Below are positions 37,115 to 46,286 of a stretch of 64,000 nucleotides of DNA, one piece after another. Made by a program: the position numbers and the translations under genes. The DNA lies in the NCBI RefSeq assembly GCF_014196965.1, contig NZ_JACIEQ010000001.1, forward strand, positions 558,001 to 622,000. The letters run 5' to 3'. The stretch comes from Actibacterium naphthalenivorans (GTDB lineage Bacteria > Pseudomonadota > Alphaproteobacteria > Rhodobacterales > Rhodobacteraceae). Every line of letters starts with the position of its first letter. Position 1 is the first letter of the stretch. The notes under the pieces were generated by a model. It was not told the origin of the DNA, did not search any database, and was given only the letters and a program-made list of their open reading frames with translations.

Positions 37115-38326
37115 ATGACCGACGCCTTTATCTATGATGCCGTGCGCACACCGCGCGGCAAGGGACGCAGGGAGGGCGCGCTGCACGAGGTCACCTCTGT
37201 CCGCCTGTCCGCTGTGGTTCTGGATGCCCTGAAAGCCCGCAATGCTCTGGAAGGTCACGCCGTGGAGGATGTGATCTGGGGCAATGCCACCCAGGTGGGC
37301 GAACAGGGCGGGTGCCTGGCGCGGTCTGCGGTTCTGGCCTCGGGGCTTGATCAGTCGATCCCGGGCCTGTCCATCAACCGGTTCTGCGCCAGCGGCATGG
37401 AGGCGGTGAATCTGGCCGCCAATCAGGTGAGGGGCGGCGCGGGTGCGGCCTATATCGCCGGCGGGGTCGAGATGATGGGCCGCGTGGCCATGGGCAGCGA
37501 CGGGGCGGCGATTGCGGTTGACCCGTCGCTTGCGATGGGCCGCTATTTCGTGCCGCAGGGCATTTCCGCCGATATCATCGCCACCGAATACGGCTTTTCG
37601 CGCGACGATGCCGATGCGCTGGCCGTGGAAAGCCAGAAACGCGCCGCCGCGGCCTGGGGCGAAGACCGCTTTGCCCGGTCGGTGATCACGGTGAAGGACC
37701 AAAACGGACTGCCGATCCTGGAGCATGACGAATACATGCGCCCCGGCACCGACATGCAGGCGCTTGGCGCGCTGAAACCCGCGTTCAAGGATATGGGCGA
37801 GGTGATGCCCGGCTTCGACAAGGTCGCGCTGATGAAATACCCGCATCTGGAGCGGATCAATCACATCCACCATGCGGGCAACTCTTCGGGCATCGTCGAT
37901 GGCGCGGCCGGGGTGCTGATCGGCAGCAGGGCCTTCGGCGAGGAGCATGGCCTGAAGCCGCGCGCGCGCATCCGCGGCACGGCGAAGATCGGCACCGACC
38001 CCACCATCATGCTGACCGGGCCGGTGCCCGTGACCGAAAAGATCCTTGCCGACAATGGCATGGCGATTTCGGATATCGACCTGTTCGAGGTGAACGAGGC
38101 TTTCGCCTCGGTCGTGCTGCGGTTCATGCAGGCCTTTGACGTCGATGACGGCAAGGTCAATGTCAACGGCGGCGCCATCGCCATGGGTCACCCGCTGGGC
38201 GCCACCGGCGCGATCATCATCGGCACGCTGCTTGATGAGCTGGAGCGCAGCGACAAGGAAACAGGTCTGGCAACGCTGTGCGTCGCCTCGGGCATGGGTG
38301 CCGCCACAATCATCGAGAGGGTGTGA
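37115..38326 (+). CDS. fadA: Acetyl-CoA C-acyltransferase (3-ketoacyl-CoA thiolase)
   Basis: 403 residues. Cleaves 3-ketoacyl-CoA with CoA to acetyl-CoA and a shortened acyl-CoA. Nucleophile Cys91 in SINRFCASGM. The second catalytic region is VNGGAIAMGHPLGATGA with its His, and a C-terminal Cys sits in LCVASGMGAA. Its stop overlaps the following cupin start by one base (TGATG), which shows tight coupling. It belongs to the dehydrogenase–GST–thiolase–cupin–FadB block. Confidence 0.92.
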   Translation: MTDAFIYDAVRTPRGKGRREGALHEVTSVRLSAVVLDALKARNALEGHAVEDVIWGNATQVGEQGGCLARSAVLASGLDQSIPGLSINRFCASGMEAVNLAANQVRGGAGAAYIAGGVEMMGRVAMGSDGAAIAVDPSLAMGRYFVPQGISADIIATEYGFSRDDADALAVESQKRAAAAWGEDRFARSVITVKDQNGLPILEHDEYMRPGTDMQALGALKPAFKDMGEVMPGFDKVALMKYPHLERINHIHHAGNSSGIVDGAAGVLIGSRAFGEEHGLKPRARIRGTAKIGTDPTIMLTGPVPVTEKILADNGMAISDIDLFEVNEAFASVVLRFMQAFDVDDGKVNVNGGAIAMGHPLGATGAIIIGTLLDELERSDKETGLATLCVASGMGAATIIERV

Positions 38327-38799
38327 TGGGGATCATCGACAAGCGCAACGTGCCGGTCAAGACCGGGTCGATCTACCCCGAGCCCTATGCCAGCCAGATG
38401 GCCGGGCGGTCATCGCTGCGGCTGGGCGATGCGGGCGGGCTGACGCAGTTCGGCGCCAATCTGGTGATCCTTCAGCCCGGCGCGAAATCGTCGCTGCGGC
38501 ACTGGCATCTGAACGAGGACGAGTTCGTGATGGTGACCGAGGGCGAGATCATTCTGGTGCAGGACGCGGGCGAGACGCCGATGCGCCCGGGCGATTGCGC
38601 CGCCTTTCCGGCGGGCGACACGGACGGCCATCATTTCATCAACCGGACCGGGCGCGAGGCGCGGTTTCTGGTGGTCGGCAGCCGCGCCCCGCGCGAAACC
38701 TGCACCTATTCAGATGTCGATCTGGTGATGGACGTGGCGGATGGCAAGACCAGCTTCACCTACAGGGACGGCACCCCGTTCAAGGGAGAGCGGACATGA
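38326..38799 (+). CDS. Cupin-domain protein within the beta-oxidation operon
   Basis: 157 residues. A single cupin barrel with metal-binding His residues in LRHWHLNEDEFVMVTEGE and a second motif around FPAGDTDGHHFINR. No helix-turn-helix, so it is not a fused regulator. It overlaps the thiolase gene upstream by one base and the FadB gene downstream by four (ATGA). Its position implies a role in the pathway, perhaps as an isomerase, hydrolase or small-molecule sensor, but no reaction can be assigned. Confidence 0.82.
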   Translation: MGIIDKRNVPVKTGSIYPEPYASQMAGRSSLRLGDAGGLTQFGANLVILQPGAKSSLRHWHLNEDEFVMVTEGEIILVQDAGETPMRPGDCAAFPAGDTDGHHFINRTGREARFLVVGSRAPRETCTYSDVDLVMDVADGKTSFTYRDGTPFKGERT

Positions 38800-41000
38800 G
38801 CGAATTCCACTATTCCGTCGATCCGGACGGCGTTGCGATCATCACCTGGGACGTACCCGGCAAAACCATGAACGTCATGTCGCTGGAGGGGCTGCGCGAG
38901 CTGGAAGCCTGTGTCGACAGGGCGCTGGCCGATGATGCGGTCAGGGGCGCGATCATCACCTCGGGCAAGAAGGATTTCGCGGGCGGGATGGATCTGAACA
39001 TTCTGGCCGGGATGAAGGAGAGCGCGGGCGACGATCCGGCCCGTGGCCTGTTCGAGGGCGTCATGCAGATGCATGGCCTGCTGCGCAAGATCGAGCGCGC
39101 CGGGATGAACCCGAAGACCAACAAGGGCGGCAAGCCCATCGCCGCCGCCCTGCCCGGCACAGCGGCCGGCATCGGGCTGGAACTGCCGCTGGCCTGCCAC
39201 CGGATCTTTGCCGCCGACAATCCCAGGGCCAGGATCGGCCTGCCGGAGATCCTGATCGGCATCTTTCCCGGCGCCGGCGGCACCACGCGGCTGGTGCGCA
39301 AGCTGGGCGCGATGGCCGCCGCGCCCTTCCTGCTGGAAGGCAAGATGCAGGAGCCGAAGAAGATGAAGGCGGCCGGCGTCATCGACGCGGTTGTCCCCGC
39401 CGAAGAACTGATGTCGGCCGCGAAGGAATGGGTGCTGGCCGCCAAGGATGCCGATATCCTGAAACCGTGGGATGCGAAGGGCTACAAGATGCCCGGCGGC
39501 GCGCCCTATCACCCGGCCGGTTTCATGACCTTCGTCGGCGCCAGCGCCATGGTCAATGGCAAGACGCAGGGTGTTTACCCCGCCGCGAAGGCGCTGCTTT
39601 CGGCGGTTTACGAAGGGGCGCTGGTGCCCTTCGATACCGCGCTGAAGATCGAGGCCCGCTGGTTCACCAACATCCTGATGAACCCGTCGTCCACCGCCAT
39701 GATCCGGTCTTTGTTCCTGAACAAGGAAGCGCTGGAGAAGGGCGCGGTGCGCCCTGCCGCCGTGCCGGATCAGTCGGTCACCCGGGTCGGCGTGCTGGGG
39801 GCCGGGATGATGGGCGCGGGCATCGCGCTCGTGTCGGCGCTGGCGGGGATCGAGGTGGTGCTGATCGACCAGAGCCAGGCAGCCGCCGACAAGGGCAAAT
39901 CCTATACCGCCGATTACATGGACAAGGGCATTTCGCGCAAGAAAGCCACGCCCGAGAAAAAGGAACAGGTGCTTGGCCTGATCACCGCCACCACCGATTA
40001 CGCCGCGCTGAAGGGCTGCGACCTGATTGTCGAGGCCGTGTTCGAAGACCCCGGCATCAAGGCCGATGTCACCGCGCGGGCCGAGGCGGTGGTGGGCGAG
40101 GACTGTATCTTCGCCACCAACACCTCGACCCTGCCGATCGGTGAACTGGCGAAGGCCAGCACACGGCCCGCCCAGTTCATCGGCATCCACTTCTTCAGCC
40201 CCGTCGACAAGATGATGCTGGTAGAGATCATCCGGGGCGCGGAGACCGGCGACCGGGCCGTGGCCAGGGCGCTGGATTTCGCGCGCCAGATCCGCAAGAC
40301 GCCGATCGTGGTCAACGACGCGCGGTTCTTCTACGCCAACCGCTGCATCATCCCCTATATCAACGAAGGCATCCGCATGGTGAAAGAGGGGGTCACCCCC
40401 GCCCTGATCGAGAATGCCGCCCGGCTGGTGGGCATGCCGCTGGGCCCGCTGCAACTCGTCGATGAAACCTCGATCGATCTGGGGGTGAAGATCGCCCGGG
40501 CCACGAAGGCCGCGATGGGCGATGCCTATCCCGACGGCGCGGTGGACGAGGTACTGTTCCGCATGGCCGATGATGGCCGGCTTGGCCGAAAGGCGGGCGC
40601 GGGTTTCTATGCCTACGACGAGAAGGGCAAGCGCCAGGGCCTGTGGCCGGGGCTGGCCGCGCAATACCCGCTGGCGGGGGCGCAGCCCGATGTGTCCGAG
40701 GTCCAGCACCGCCTGCTGTTCGTGCAGGTGCTCGAGGCCGTGCGGGCGCTGGAAGAGGGTGTTCTGAGCGATATTCGCGAGGGCGACGTCGGCGCCATTC
40801 TGGGCTGGGGCTTCGCGCCATGGTCCGGCGGGCCGTTCAGCTGGCTCGACATCATCGGCGCGCCGCGCGCGGTGGCGCTGTGCGATGCCTTGGCCGAAAC
40901 CCATGGCGCCCGCTTTGCCGCCCCCGCGCTGCTGCGCGAGATGGCCGCGCAGGGCGATACGTTCTACGCGCGGTTCGCGCCGGGCGCCAAGGCCGCCTGA
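38796..41000 (+). CDS. fadB: Multifunctional enoyl-CoA hydratase / 3-hydroxyacyl-CoA dehydrogenase
   Basis: 734 residues, FadB/FadJ-type fusion. N-terminal crotonase domain (about 1-200) with the conserved Glu in GIGLELPLACH and the second Glu in IGLPEILIG. The NAD-binding dehydrogenase domain starts near residue 325 with GVLGAGMMGAGIA and holds HFFSPVDKMMLVEII with its catalytic His. C-terminal repeat domains follow. It performs hydration and the second oxidation of beta-oxidation. ATGA overlap with the cupin gene. Last gene of the plus-strand block. Confidence 0.93.
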   Translation: MSEFHYSVDPDGVAIITWDVPGKTMNVMSLEGLRELEACVDRALADDAVRGAIITSGKKDFAGGMDLNILAGMKESAGDDPARGLFEGVMQMHGLLRKIERAGMNPKTNKGGKPIAAALPGTAAGIGLELPLACHRIFAADNPRARIGLPEILIGIFPGAGGTTRLVRKLGAMAAAPFLLEGKMQEPKKMKAAGVIDAVVPAEELMSAAKEWVLAAKDADILKPWDAKGYKMPGGAPYHPAGFMTFVGASAMVNGKTQGVYPAAKALLSAVYEGALVPFDTALKIEARWFTNILMNPSSTAMIRSLFLNKEALEKGAVRPAAVPDQSVTRVGVLGAGMMGAGIALVSALAGIEVVLIDQSQAAADKGKSYTADYMDKGISRKKATPEKKEQVLGLITATTDYAALKGCDLIVEAVFEDPGIKADVTARAEAVVGEDCIFATNTSTLPIGELAKASTRPAQFIGIHFFSPVDKMMLVEIIRGAETGDRAVARALDFARQIRKTPIVVNDARFFYANRCIIPYINEGIRMVKEGVTPALIENAARLVGMPLGPLQLVDETSIDLGVKIARATKAAMGDAYPDGAVDEVLFRMADDGRLGRKAGAGFYAYDEKGKRQGLWPGLAAQYPLAGAQPDVSEVQHRLLFVQVLEAVRALEEGVLSDIREGDVGAILGWGFAPWSGGPFSWLDIIGAPRAVALCDALAETHGARFAAPALLREMAAQGDTFYARFAPGAKAA

Positions 41001-41026
41001 GCGGTGACAACACAGCGGCGCGGTCC

Positions 41027-41680
41027 CTAGCCGCCAAACCCGTAGCCGAAGCGCGCGATGTCTTCGCCGCAAAGCTGCGCCAGCAGGGCCGCGTCGGCAT
41101 CGGAATAGTAGCTGCGGAAATCCGCGGCCCTTTCTGATTGGTTCACCTTCGGAATATCGCCCAGCGAGAACCCCAGATGCGCCTCGAGCGGCGCGAGATC
41201 CTGCGCCAGATGCTCTAACCGGATGAAGGCGCCGCATCTTTCTTGCCCCTCGGGGTCTTGCATGTAGGCGCCGTAGCTTTCGGCCTGAAAAACCGCGCGG
41301 GTCTGGGCGTGGTTCAGAAAGGCGCTGAACTCCAGCCCTTTCGCGAGATGCACCGCCGGATGATCGAAGCCCTGCGCCCGCAGCCAGTGGTAATAGCTGA
41401 CCATCCGGTCCCACGGATTGCGCACAAGGGTGAAGGTGAATAGCTCCGCCATCTCCTGCCGCGTCACCAGGCCCTCGATATCGCGCAGACGGGAATGTTT
41501 CCAAAGCCGGCCCGAGCTTCGCGCCCCCTGCAGCCGCCGCCGTCGCTTCACCGCCTTGGGCGTGTCGCCGATCAGAATGTCATCCGCCATCGCCCGCGCC
41601 TCCAGCGCCAGGCTCAGGGCGGTGCCGCCGGTCTTGGGGATATGCACGAAGATATAGCGGCGCCCGCGCGAGATGATCAT
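41027..41680 (-). CDS. Sulfotransferase family protein (PAPS-dependent)
   Basis: 217 residues. The 5'-phosphosulfate loop HIPKTGGTAL is at residues 13-22, and the 3'-phosphate loop RNPWDRMVSYYHWL lies about 90 residues later. These identify a PAPS-dependent sulfotransferase of the family that modifies sugars or lipids. Start ATG 41680 with AAGGTG upstream; the frame is open to 41842 without support. It stands alone, opposite to its neighbours, and is inserted between the FadB gene and the next acyl-CoA synthetase. Confidence 0.85.
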   Translation of the reverse strand: MIISRGRRYIFVHIPKTGGTALSLALEARAMADDILIGDTPKAVKRRRRLQGARSSGRLWKHSRLRDIEGLVTRQEMAELFTFTLVRNPWDRMVSYYHWLRAQGFDHPAVHLAKGLEFSAFLNHAQTRAVFQAESYGAYMQDPEGQERCGAFIRLEHLAQDLAPLEAHLGFSLGDIPKVNQSERAADFRSYYSDADAALLAQLCGEDIARFGYGFGG

Positions 41681-41791
41681 GGCATTCACCTTATCGCCTG
41701 CGCGTCGGTGCCGCCAAGATGCGTTTGCCCCTTTCCAAGCCGCGCGGCCCCCGCCACTATCCGGGTCCGAGGAGAAACGAGGGAGGATGGA

Positions 41792-43429
41792 ATGGGCTGG
41801 TTGGCCGATGAGACCGGGCTGGGCAAATGCGATGCGAACCATGTGCCGCTGACGCCCCTGTCACACCTGAACCGCGCCGCGGATATCTTTCCCCAGCGCC
41901 AGGCGCTGGTGGACCGCAGCCGCAGCTTCACCTATGCGCAGATGCACGAACGCGTCACGCGTCTTGCCTCCGCCCTTGCCGGACGCGGCATAAGGCCGGG
42001 CGATGTGGTCGCAACCCTGCTGCCCAACATCACCGCCCAGATCGAGGCGCATTTCGGCGTGCCCGCCTGCGGCGCGGTGCTGAACGCGATCAACACCCGG
42101 CTCGAGACAGAGACGGTCAACTACATCCTGTCCCACGGCGGCGCGAAGATCCTGCTGGTCGACAACGCGCTGCTGCCGCTGGCCGAGGCCGCGATTTCGC
42201 GCATGGCCGAGGCCGACGCGCCCGAGATCATCGAAGTGGCGGATCACGAGGCCGGTTTCATGCCCGATGGCCGGCACATGGAATATGAAGACCTGCTGGC
42301 GGGCGGCGATCCCGGTTTCCGTTGGATCATGCCCGAGGACGAGTGGGAGAGCATCGCGCTCAACTACACCTCCGGCACCACCGGACAGCCCAAGGGCGTG
42401 GTCTATCACCACCGCGGCGCCTATCTGGCCACCATGGGCACCGTGATCTCGTGGCGCATGGTGATGCACCCCCGGCTGCTGACCATCGTGCCGCTGTTCC
42501 ACTGCAACGGCTGGTGCCACAGCTGGATGATGCCCGCGCTGGGGGGCACGATCATCTGCTGCCGCGATGTCACCGCGAAGAACATCTATCACGCGATCTC
42601 GGTCGACGGGGCGACGCATTTCGGCGGCGCGCCGATCGTTCTGAACGCGCTTGTCAATGCGCATGAGCACGACAGGCTGCCGTTCGATCACACCGTCGAG
42701 GTATTCACCGCCGGCGCCCCGCCCGCCGCCGCGACGCTGGCGAAGGTGGAACCGCTTGGCTTCAACGTCACCCAGGTTTACGGGCTGACAGAGGTTTACG
42801 GCCCCGCCACGGAATGTATCTGGCAAGACGATCTGTGGGATGACCTGCCGCAGGGCGAGCGTGCCAATATCAAGGCCCGCACCGGCGTTGCCATGCCGAT
42901 GCTGGAAGAGGCCACCGTGACCGATGAAAACATGGCCCCGGTGCCGCGCGACGGCGTCACCACGGGCGAGATCATGATGCGCGGCAACACCGTGATGAAA
43001 GGCTACTACAAAAATCCCGAAGCCACCGCCGAAAGCTTTGCCGGCGGCTATTTCCATTCCGGCGACGTGGCCTTCCGCCACCCGGACGGCTACATCAAGA
43101 TCACCGATCGCGCCAAGGACATCATCATCTCGGGCGGCGAGAACGTGTCTTCGGTCGAGGTGGAGGGCGCGCTGATGCACCACCCGGCGGTGGAGCTTTG
43201 CGCCGTGGTCGCCAAACCCGACGAGAAATGGGGCGAAGTGCCCTGCGCCTTTGTCGAACTGAAGCCGGGGCATGAGGTGAGCGAGACGGAACTGATCGCC
43301 TTTTGCCGCGAACATCTGGCCGGGTTCAAGACACCCAAGCGGGTGGTGTTCGAAGACCTGCCCAAAACCTCGACCGGGAAGATCCAGAAATTCGAACTGC
43401 GCGAGATCGCCAAGGGCCTGCCCGACTGA
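41792..43429 (+). CDS. Acyl-CoA synthetase (AMP-forming)
   Basis: 545 residues. ANL enzyme with phosphate loop NYTSGTTGQPKGVVYHH, VYGLTEVYGPATE and FHSGDVA, and a catalytic Lys in TSTGKIQKF. The length fits short to medium chain or aryl acyl-CoA synthetases. It could feed the beta-oxidation genes at 34-41 kb. Start at 41792 after GGGAGG; a longer open frame upstream lies antisense to the sulfotransferase and is ignored. Confidence 0.9.
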   Translation: MGWLADETGLGKCDANHVPLTPLSHLNRAADIFPQRQALVDRSRSFTYAQMHERVTRLASALAGRGIRPGDVVATLLPNITAQIEAHFGVPACGAVLNAINTRLETETVNYILSHGGAKILLVDNALLPLAEAAISRMAEADAPEIIEVADHEAGFMPDGRHMEYEDLLAGGDPGFRWIMPEDEWESIALNYTSGTTGQPKGVVYHHRGAYLATMGTVISWRMVMHPRLLTIVPLFHCNGWCHSWMMPALGGTIICCRDVTAKNIYHAISVDGATHFGGAPIVLNALVNAHEHDRLPFDHTVEVFTAGAPPAAATLAKVEPLGFNVTQVYGLTEVYGPATECIWQDDLWDDLPQGERANIKARTGVAMPMLEEATVTDENMAPVPRDGVTTGEIMMRGNTVMKGYYKNPEATAESFAGGYFHSGDVAFRHPDGYIKITDRAKDIIISGGENVSSVEVEGALMHHPAVELCAVVAKPDEKWGEVPCAFVELKPGHEVSETELIAFCREHLAGFKTPKRVVFEDLPKTSTGKIQKFELREIAKGLPD

Positions 43430-43523
43430 TGCGCCCCGTTGCCCCCTGCATTGTGGCGCGGCGTCCAAGCCGCTATCATGGCGTCACAAACACGGAACGA
43501 ACCGGGCAGGATCAGGGCCGCGC

Positions 43524-44540
43524 ATGACGGCGCTTTCACAGTTTGAACGGCTGGAATCTTCCGGCCTCTGGCGCGAGGGGCCCCAGGCGCAGCGGCGCGA
43601 TGTGATCGTGTCGTTCGGCGACGCCTCGCTGGTGATTTCCGACACCCGGGAACGGGCGCTCGCCCATTGGTCACTGGCCGCCGTGACCCGCCTCAACCCC
43701 GGCGCGATGCCGGCGCTGTTCGGCCCCGGCACCGATGCCGAGGAAATCCTGGAAATCGAAGACGAGGTGATGATCGGCGCCATCTCGAAGGTGACGGCGG
43801 CGATCGAAAAGCGCCGCCCCCGGCCCGGGCGGCTGCGGCTCATCATGCTGGGATCCAGCCTCGCGCTGGTGATCGGGCTGCTGGTGTTCTGGATGCCCGG
43901 CGCGTTGCGGCGCCACACGGTTGCGGTGGTGCCCCCCACGGTGCGGGCCGAAATCGGGCAGGGCCTGCTTTCCCGCATCGCCCGCGTTTCGGGCGCACCC
44001 TGCCATACCACCGCGGGCGACCGCGCGCTGGCGCGGCTGCGCGCGCGGCTTCTGGGGCCGGGCCCCGGCGTGCTGGTGGTGCTGCCCGGTGGTGTCCGTC
44101 AGGCGGCGCATCTTCCGGGCGGGCTGATCCTGCTGAATCGCGCGATCGTCGAGGATTTCGACGATGCCGACATTCCCGCCGGTTTCATTCTGGCCGAGGC
44201 CGAACGTGCCGCCCGGCAGGACCCGCTGGATCTGATGCTTCGGAATGTGGGCACGCGGGCCACGTTCCACCTGCTGACAACCGGCGCGCTGCCGGTCGAG
44301 GCGCTGAACGGATATGCCGAAACCGTGCTCACCCGCCCCCCCGCCTCGCTGACGGACGCGGCGCTGCTGGCACGGTTCGCGGCGGCGGAGGTGCCATCGA
44401 CGCCCTATGCCTATGCACTGGATGTGTCGGGCGAAACCGTTCTGGGCCTGATCGAGGCCGACCCGCTGCGCGGCCGGGCCTACAAGCCGGTGCTCAGCGA
44501 TGCCGACTGGATCCGCCTTCAGGGCATCTGCGGCGGCTGA
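43524..44540 (+). CDS. Membrane-anchored protein with degenerate M48 peptidase-like segment
   Basis: 338 residues. A cytoplasmic-looking N-terminal part (about 1-103) precedes one membrane segment (about 104-126). The C-terminal half contains LPGGLILLNRAIVEDFDDADIPAGFILAEAERA, quoted as landmarks LPGG, LLNR and ILAEAERA. This order matches M48 metallopeptidases, in which LPGG/NRGLL is followed by the zinc motif LAHExxH. Here the His and Glu ligands are replaced. It is therefore probably a non-catalytic relative. No family name is assigned; the resemblance is by eye. Confidence 0.6.
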   Translation: MTALSQFERLESSGLWREGPQAQRRDVIVSFGDASLVISDTRERALAHWSLAAVTRLNPGAMPALFGPGTDAEEILEIEDEVMIGAISKVTAAIEKRRPRPGRLRLIMLGSSLALVIGLLVFWMPGALRRHTVAVVPPTVRAEIGQGLLSRIARVSGAPCHTTAGDRALARLRARLLGPGPGVLVVLPGGVRQAAHLPGGLILLNRAIVEDFDDADIPAGFILAEAERAARQDPLDLMLRNVGTRATFHLLTTGALPVEALNGYAETVLTRPPASLTDAALLARFAAAEVPSTPYAYALDVSGETVLGLIEADPLRGRAYKPVLSDADWIRLQGICGG

Positions 44541-44562
44541 ATTTCCACCCCGCGAAAGAAGA

Positions 44563-44592
44563 CAGCGCCCCGCACATGTTGGCGAGGCGCTG
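44563..44592. terminator. Shared stem-loop between convergent genes
   Basis: CAGCGCC, sixteen bases, GGCGCTG, between the stop of the plus-strand gene (44540) and the stop of the SPOR gene (44616). Read on the minus strand it is followed by TCTTCTTT, a T-rich end. Read on the plus strand a T6 run follows at 44612-44617, 20 bases from the stem. Confidence 0.5.
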
Positions 44593-44615
44593 CTCCACTG
44601 TCCCGGATTTGTTTT

Positions 44616-45587
44616 TTATCTCCGCACGAATGCGTCCCGGTACCCTGCCATTCGAACCGCCCCGAGGGCGGAATTGAGATGCTCTTGCCCGGCAAACGGC
44701 CCGGCCAGCACAATCTGCACCGGCTTGCCGTTCATCCGGCCTTGCGCCACCGCAACCGGCAGCCCGAGCTGACGAAGCCGCGCGGCGGTGGCGGCGGAAT
44801 TCGCCGGCAGCCCGAAAGTGCCGACCTGAACATATCCCGCCGCGGGCCGTACCTTCGCCGGGGTCTTGGTCGACGCGCGGGCGGTCAGGCGCTGACGGGC
44901 GCTCGCGGGTGCCGCAGCGGCGCGCGCAACCGGCCCCGGTTTCCCTTCGGCGACCAGACGGCGCGGCACGGTCTGCGTCCAGACCAGGTTCATCTGAGCC
45001 TCTCCCCGGGCGGTTCCGACGCCGCGCAGCGGGTTCAGCCGGTCGTCTTTCCACGCCCTTTCGTAACCTTTGGGAATGGTGATGGGCGCGGGCGTGATGG
45101 TGACGGCCATCGGCGCGGGTGCCGGCACCGATGCACGGACCGAGGCCGGCCGTGGGGCCGAAACGGTTTTCGGAGCCGGTGCGACCGCGACTTTCACCGG
45201 TGCCGCAACAGGCGCTACGGCGGGCGCCGGCTTGGCTGCAACAGGCGCGGGTGGCACCGGCGGAGCGACGGGAACAGGCGCGGCAACAATTTCCGCGATC
45301 TCGGGCTGCGGCTTCGGCGCGGGGGCCGGGGCGGCGGCGGCGAAGGTGGGTTTGAACCCGCACATCACCGTCCGGCCACGGCTCACGCGCGGCACCCAGG
45401 TGACGGTTCCCCCATAGCCGGCGCGGATATAGACGCAGCCCCGGCTGTCGACATATTGATTGGCCGCATAGTCCGCCGGTGGCAGCTCTGCCGGTCCGTC
45501 ATCATCGGCCAGCGGCTGTGCCGACAGGGCATTGGCCAAGAGCACGGCCGCAGCGGCAGCCGCCACAGCCAGGGAAATCAGTCGCAT
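44616..45587 (-). CDS. SPOR-domain envelope protein
   Basis: 323 residues. Signal peptide (about 1-23, ending NALSAQ), an Ala/Pro-rich linker (about 85-170), and a C-terminal SPOR domain (about 250-323; VQVGTFGLPANSAATAARLRQLGLPV). SPOR domains bind denuded glycan strands at division sites, so the protein probably sits in the periplasm and acts in cell division or wall remodelling. The N-terminal mature part has two Cys (RGCVYIR and VMCGFKP). Start at 45587; an in-frame Met at 45629 would precede the signal. Confidence 0.85.
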   Translation of the reverse strand: MRLISLAVAAAAAAVLLANALSAQPLADDDGPAELPPADYAANQYVDSRGCVYIRAGYGGTVTWVPRVSRGRTVMCGFKPTFAAAAPAPAPKPQPEIAEIVAAPVPVAPPVPPAPVAAKPAPAVAPVAAPVKVAVAPAPKTVSAPRPASVRASVPAPAPMAVTITPAPITIPKGYERAWKDDRLNPLRGVGTARGEAQMNLVWTQTVPRRLVAEGKPGPVARAAAAPASARQRLTARASTKTPAKVRPAAGYVQVGTFGLPANSAATAARLRQLGLPVAVAQGRMNGKPVQIVLAGPFAGQEHLNSALGAVRMAGYRDAFVRR

Positions 45588-45653
45588 ATCATCACCCACA
45601 AGATATGGGCGAATCATGACTGATTGCACACAAGCAGTAAAGGGATTTAAAGC

Positions 45654-46286
45654 TTATTTTGTGCCAAACATGCGGTCACCCGCATCCCCTAGCCCAGGAA
45701 CAATATATCCATGCTCATCGAGCCCCTCATCCACAGATGCTGTGACGATCGGCACGTCGGGGTGGGCCTCTTTCATGCGCGCGATACCTTCGGGCGCGGC
45801 CAGAAGACACAGGAAACGGATGTTCCTGGCCCCCGCCTTCTTCAACAGGTCAATCGCGGCGACCGATGAATTGCCCGTCGCCAGCATCGGGTCGACGGCA
45901 ATGACCAGGCGGTCTTCCAGCGCCTCGGGCACCTTGAAATAATACTGAACCGGCTGCAGCGTCTCTTCGTCGCGATAGAGCCCGACGAAGCCGACCCGCG
46001 CCGCCGGGATCAGTTCCAGAATACCGTCAAGCAGCCCGTTGCCGGCGCGCAGAATGGAAATCAGCGCCAGCTTCTTGCCATCCAGGATCGGCGCCTCGAT
46101 CTCGCGCATCGGCGTCTGGATGGTTTTCGTCGTCATCTCCAGATCGCGTGTCACCTCATAGGCCAGCAGATGCGAGATTTCGCGCAACAGCCGCCGGAAC
46201 CCCGCCGTCGAGGTTTCCTTGTCGCGCATGATCGTCAGCTTGTGCTGCACAAGCGGGTGGTCAACAACGGTCAGGTAATCAGGCAT
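45654..46286 (-). CDS. upp: Uracil phosphoribosyltransferase
   Basis: 210 residues. Converts uracil and PRPP to UMP. The PRPP loop [14 protein letters not shown] and the C-terminal uracil-binding [22 protein letters not shown] are intact. Start at 46286; it overlaps the add stop by eight bases. Last gene of the cdd-deoA-deoB-add-upp salvage operon. Confidence 0.95.
   Translation of the reverse strand: MPDYLTVVDHPLVQHKLTIMRDKETSTAGFRRLLREISHLLAYEVTRDLEMTTKTIQTPMREIEAPILDGKKLALISILRAGNGLLDGILELIPAARVGFVGLYRDEETLQPVQYYFKVPEALEDRLVIAVDPMLATGNSSVAAIDLLKKAGARNIRFLCLLAAPEGIARMKEAHPDVPIVTASVDEGLDEHGYIVPGLGDAGDRMFGTK

Noticed and set aside
38760..41504. 914-codon minus-strand frame opposite fadB
   Set aside because: Shadow of the multifunctional enzyme, with low-complexity His/Arg/Gly composition. 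The same holds for the frames opposite maeB (50413-52698) and prpE (52698-54752).
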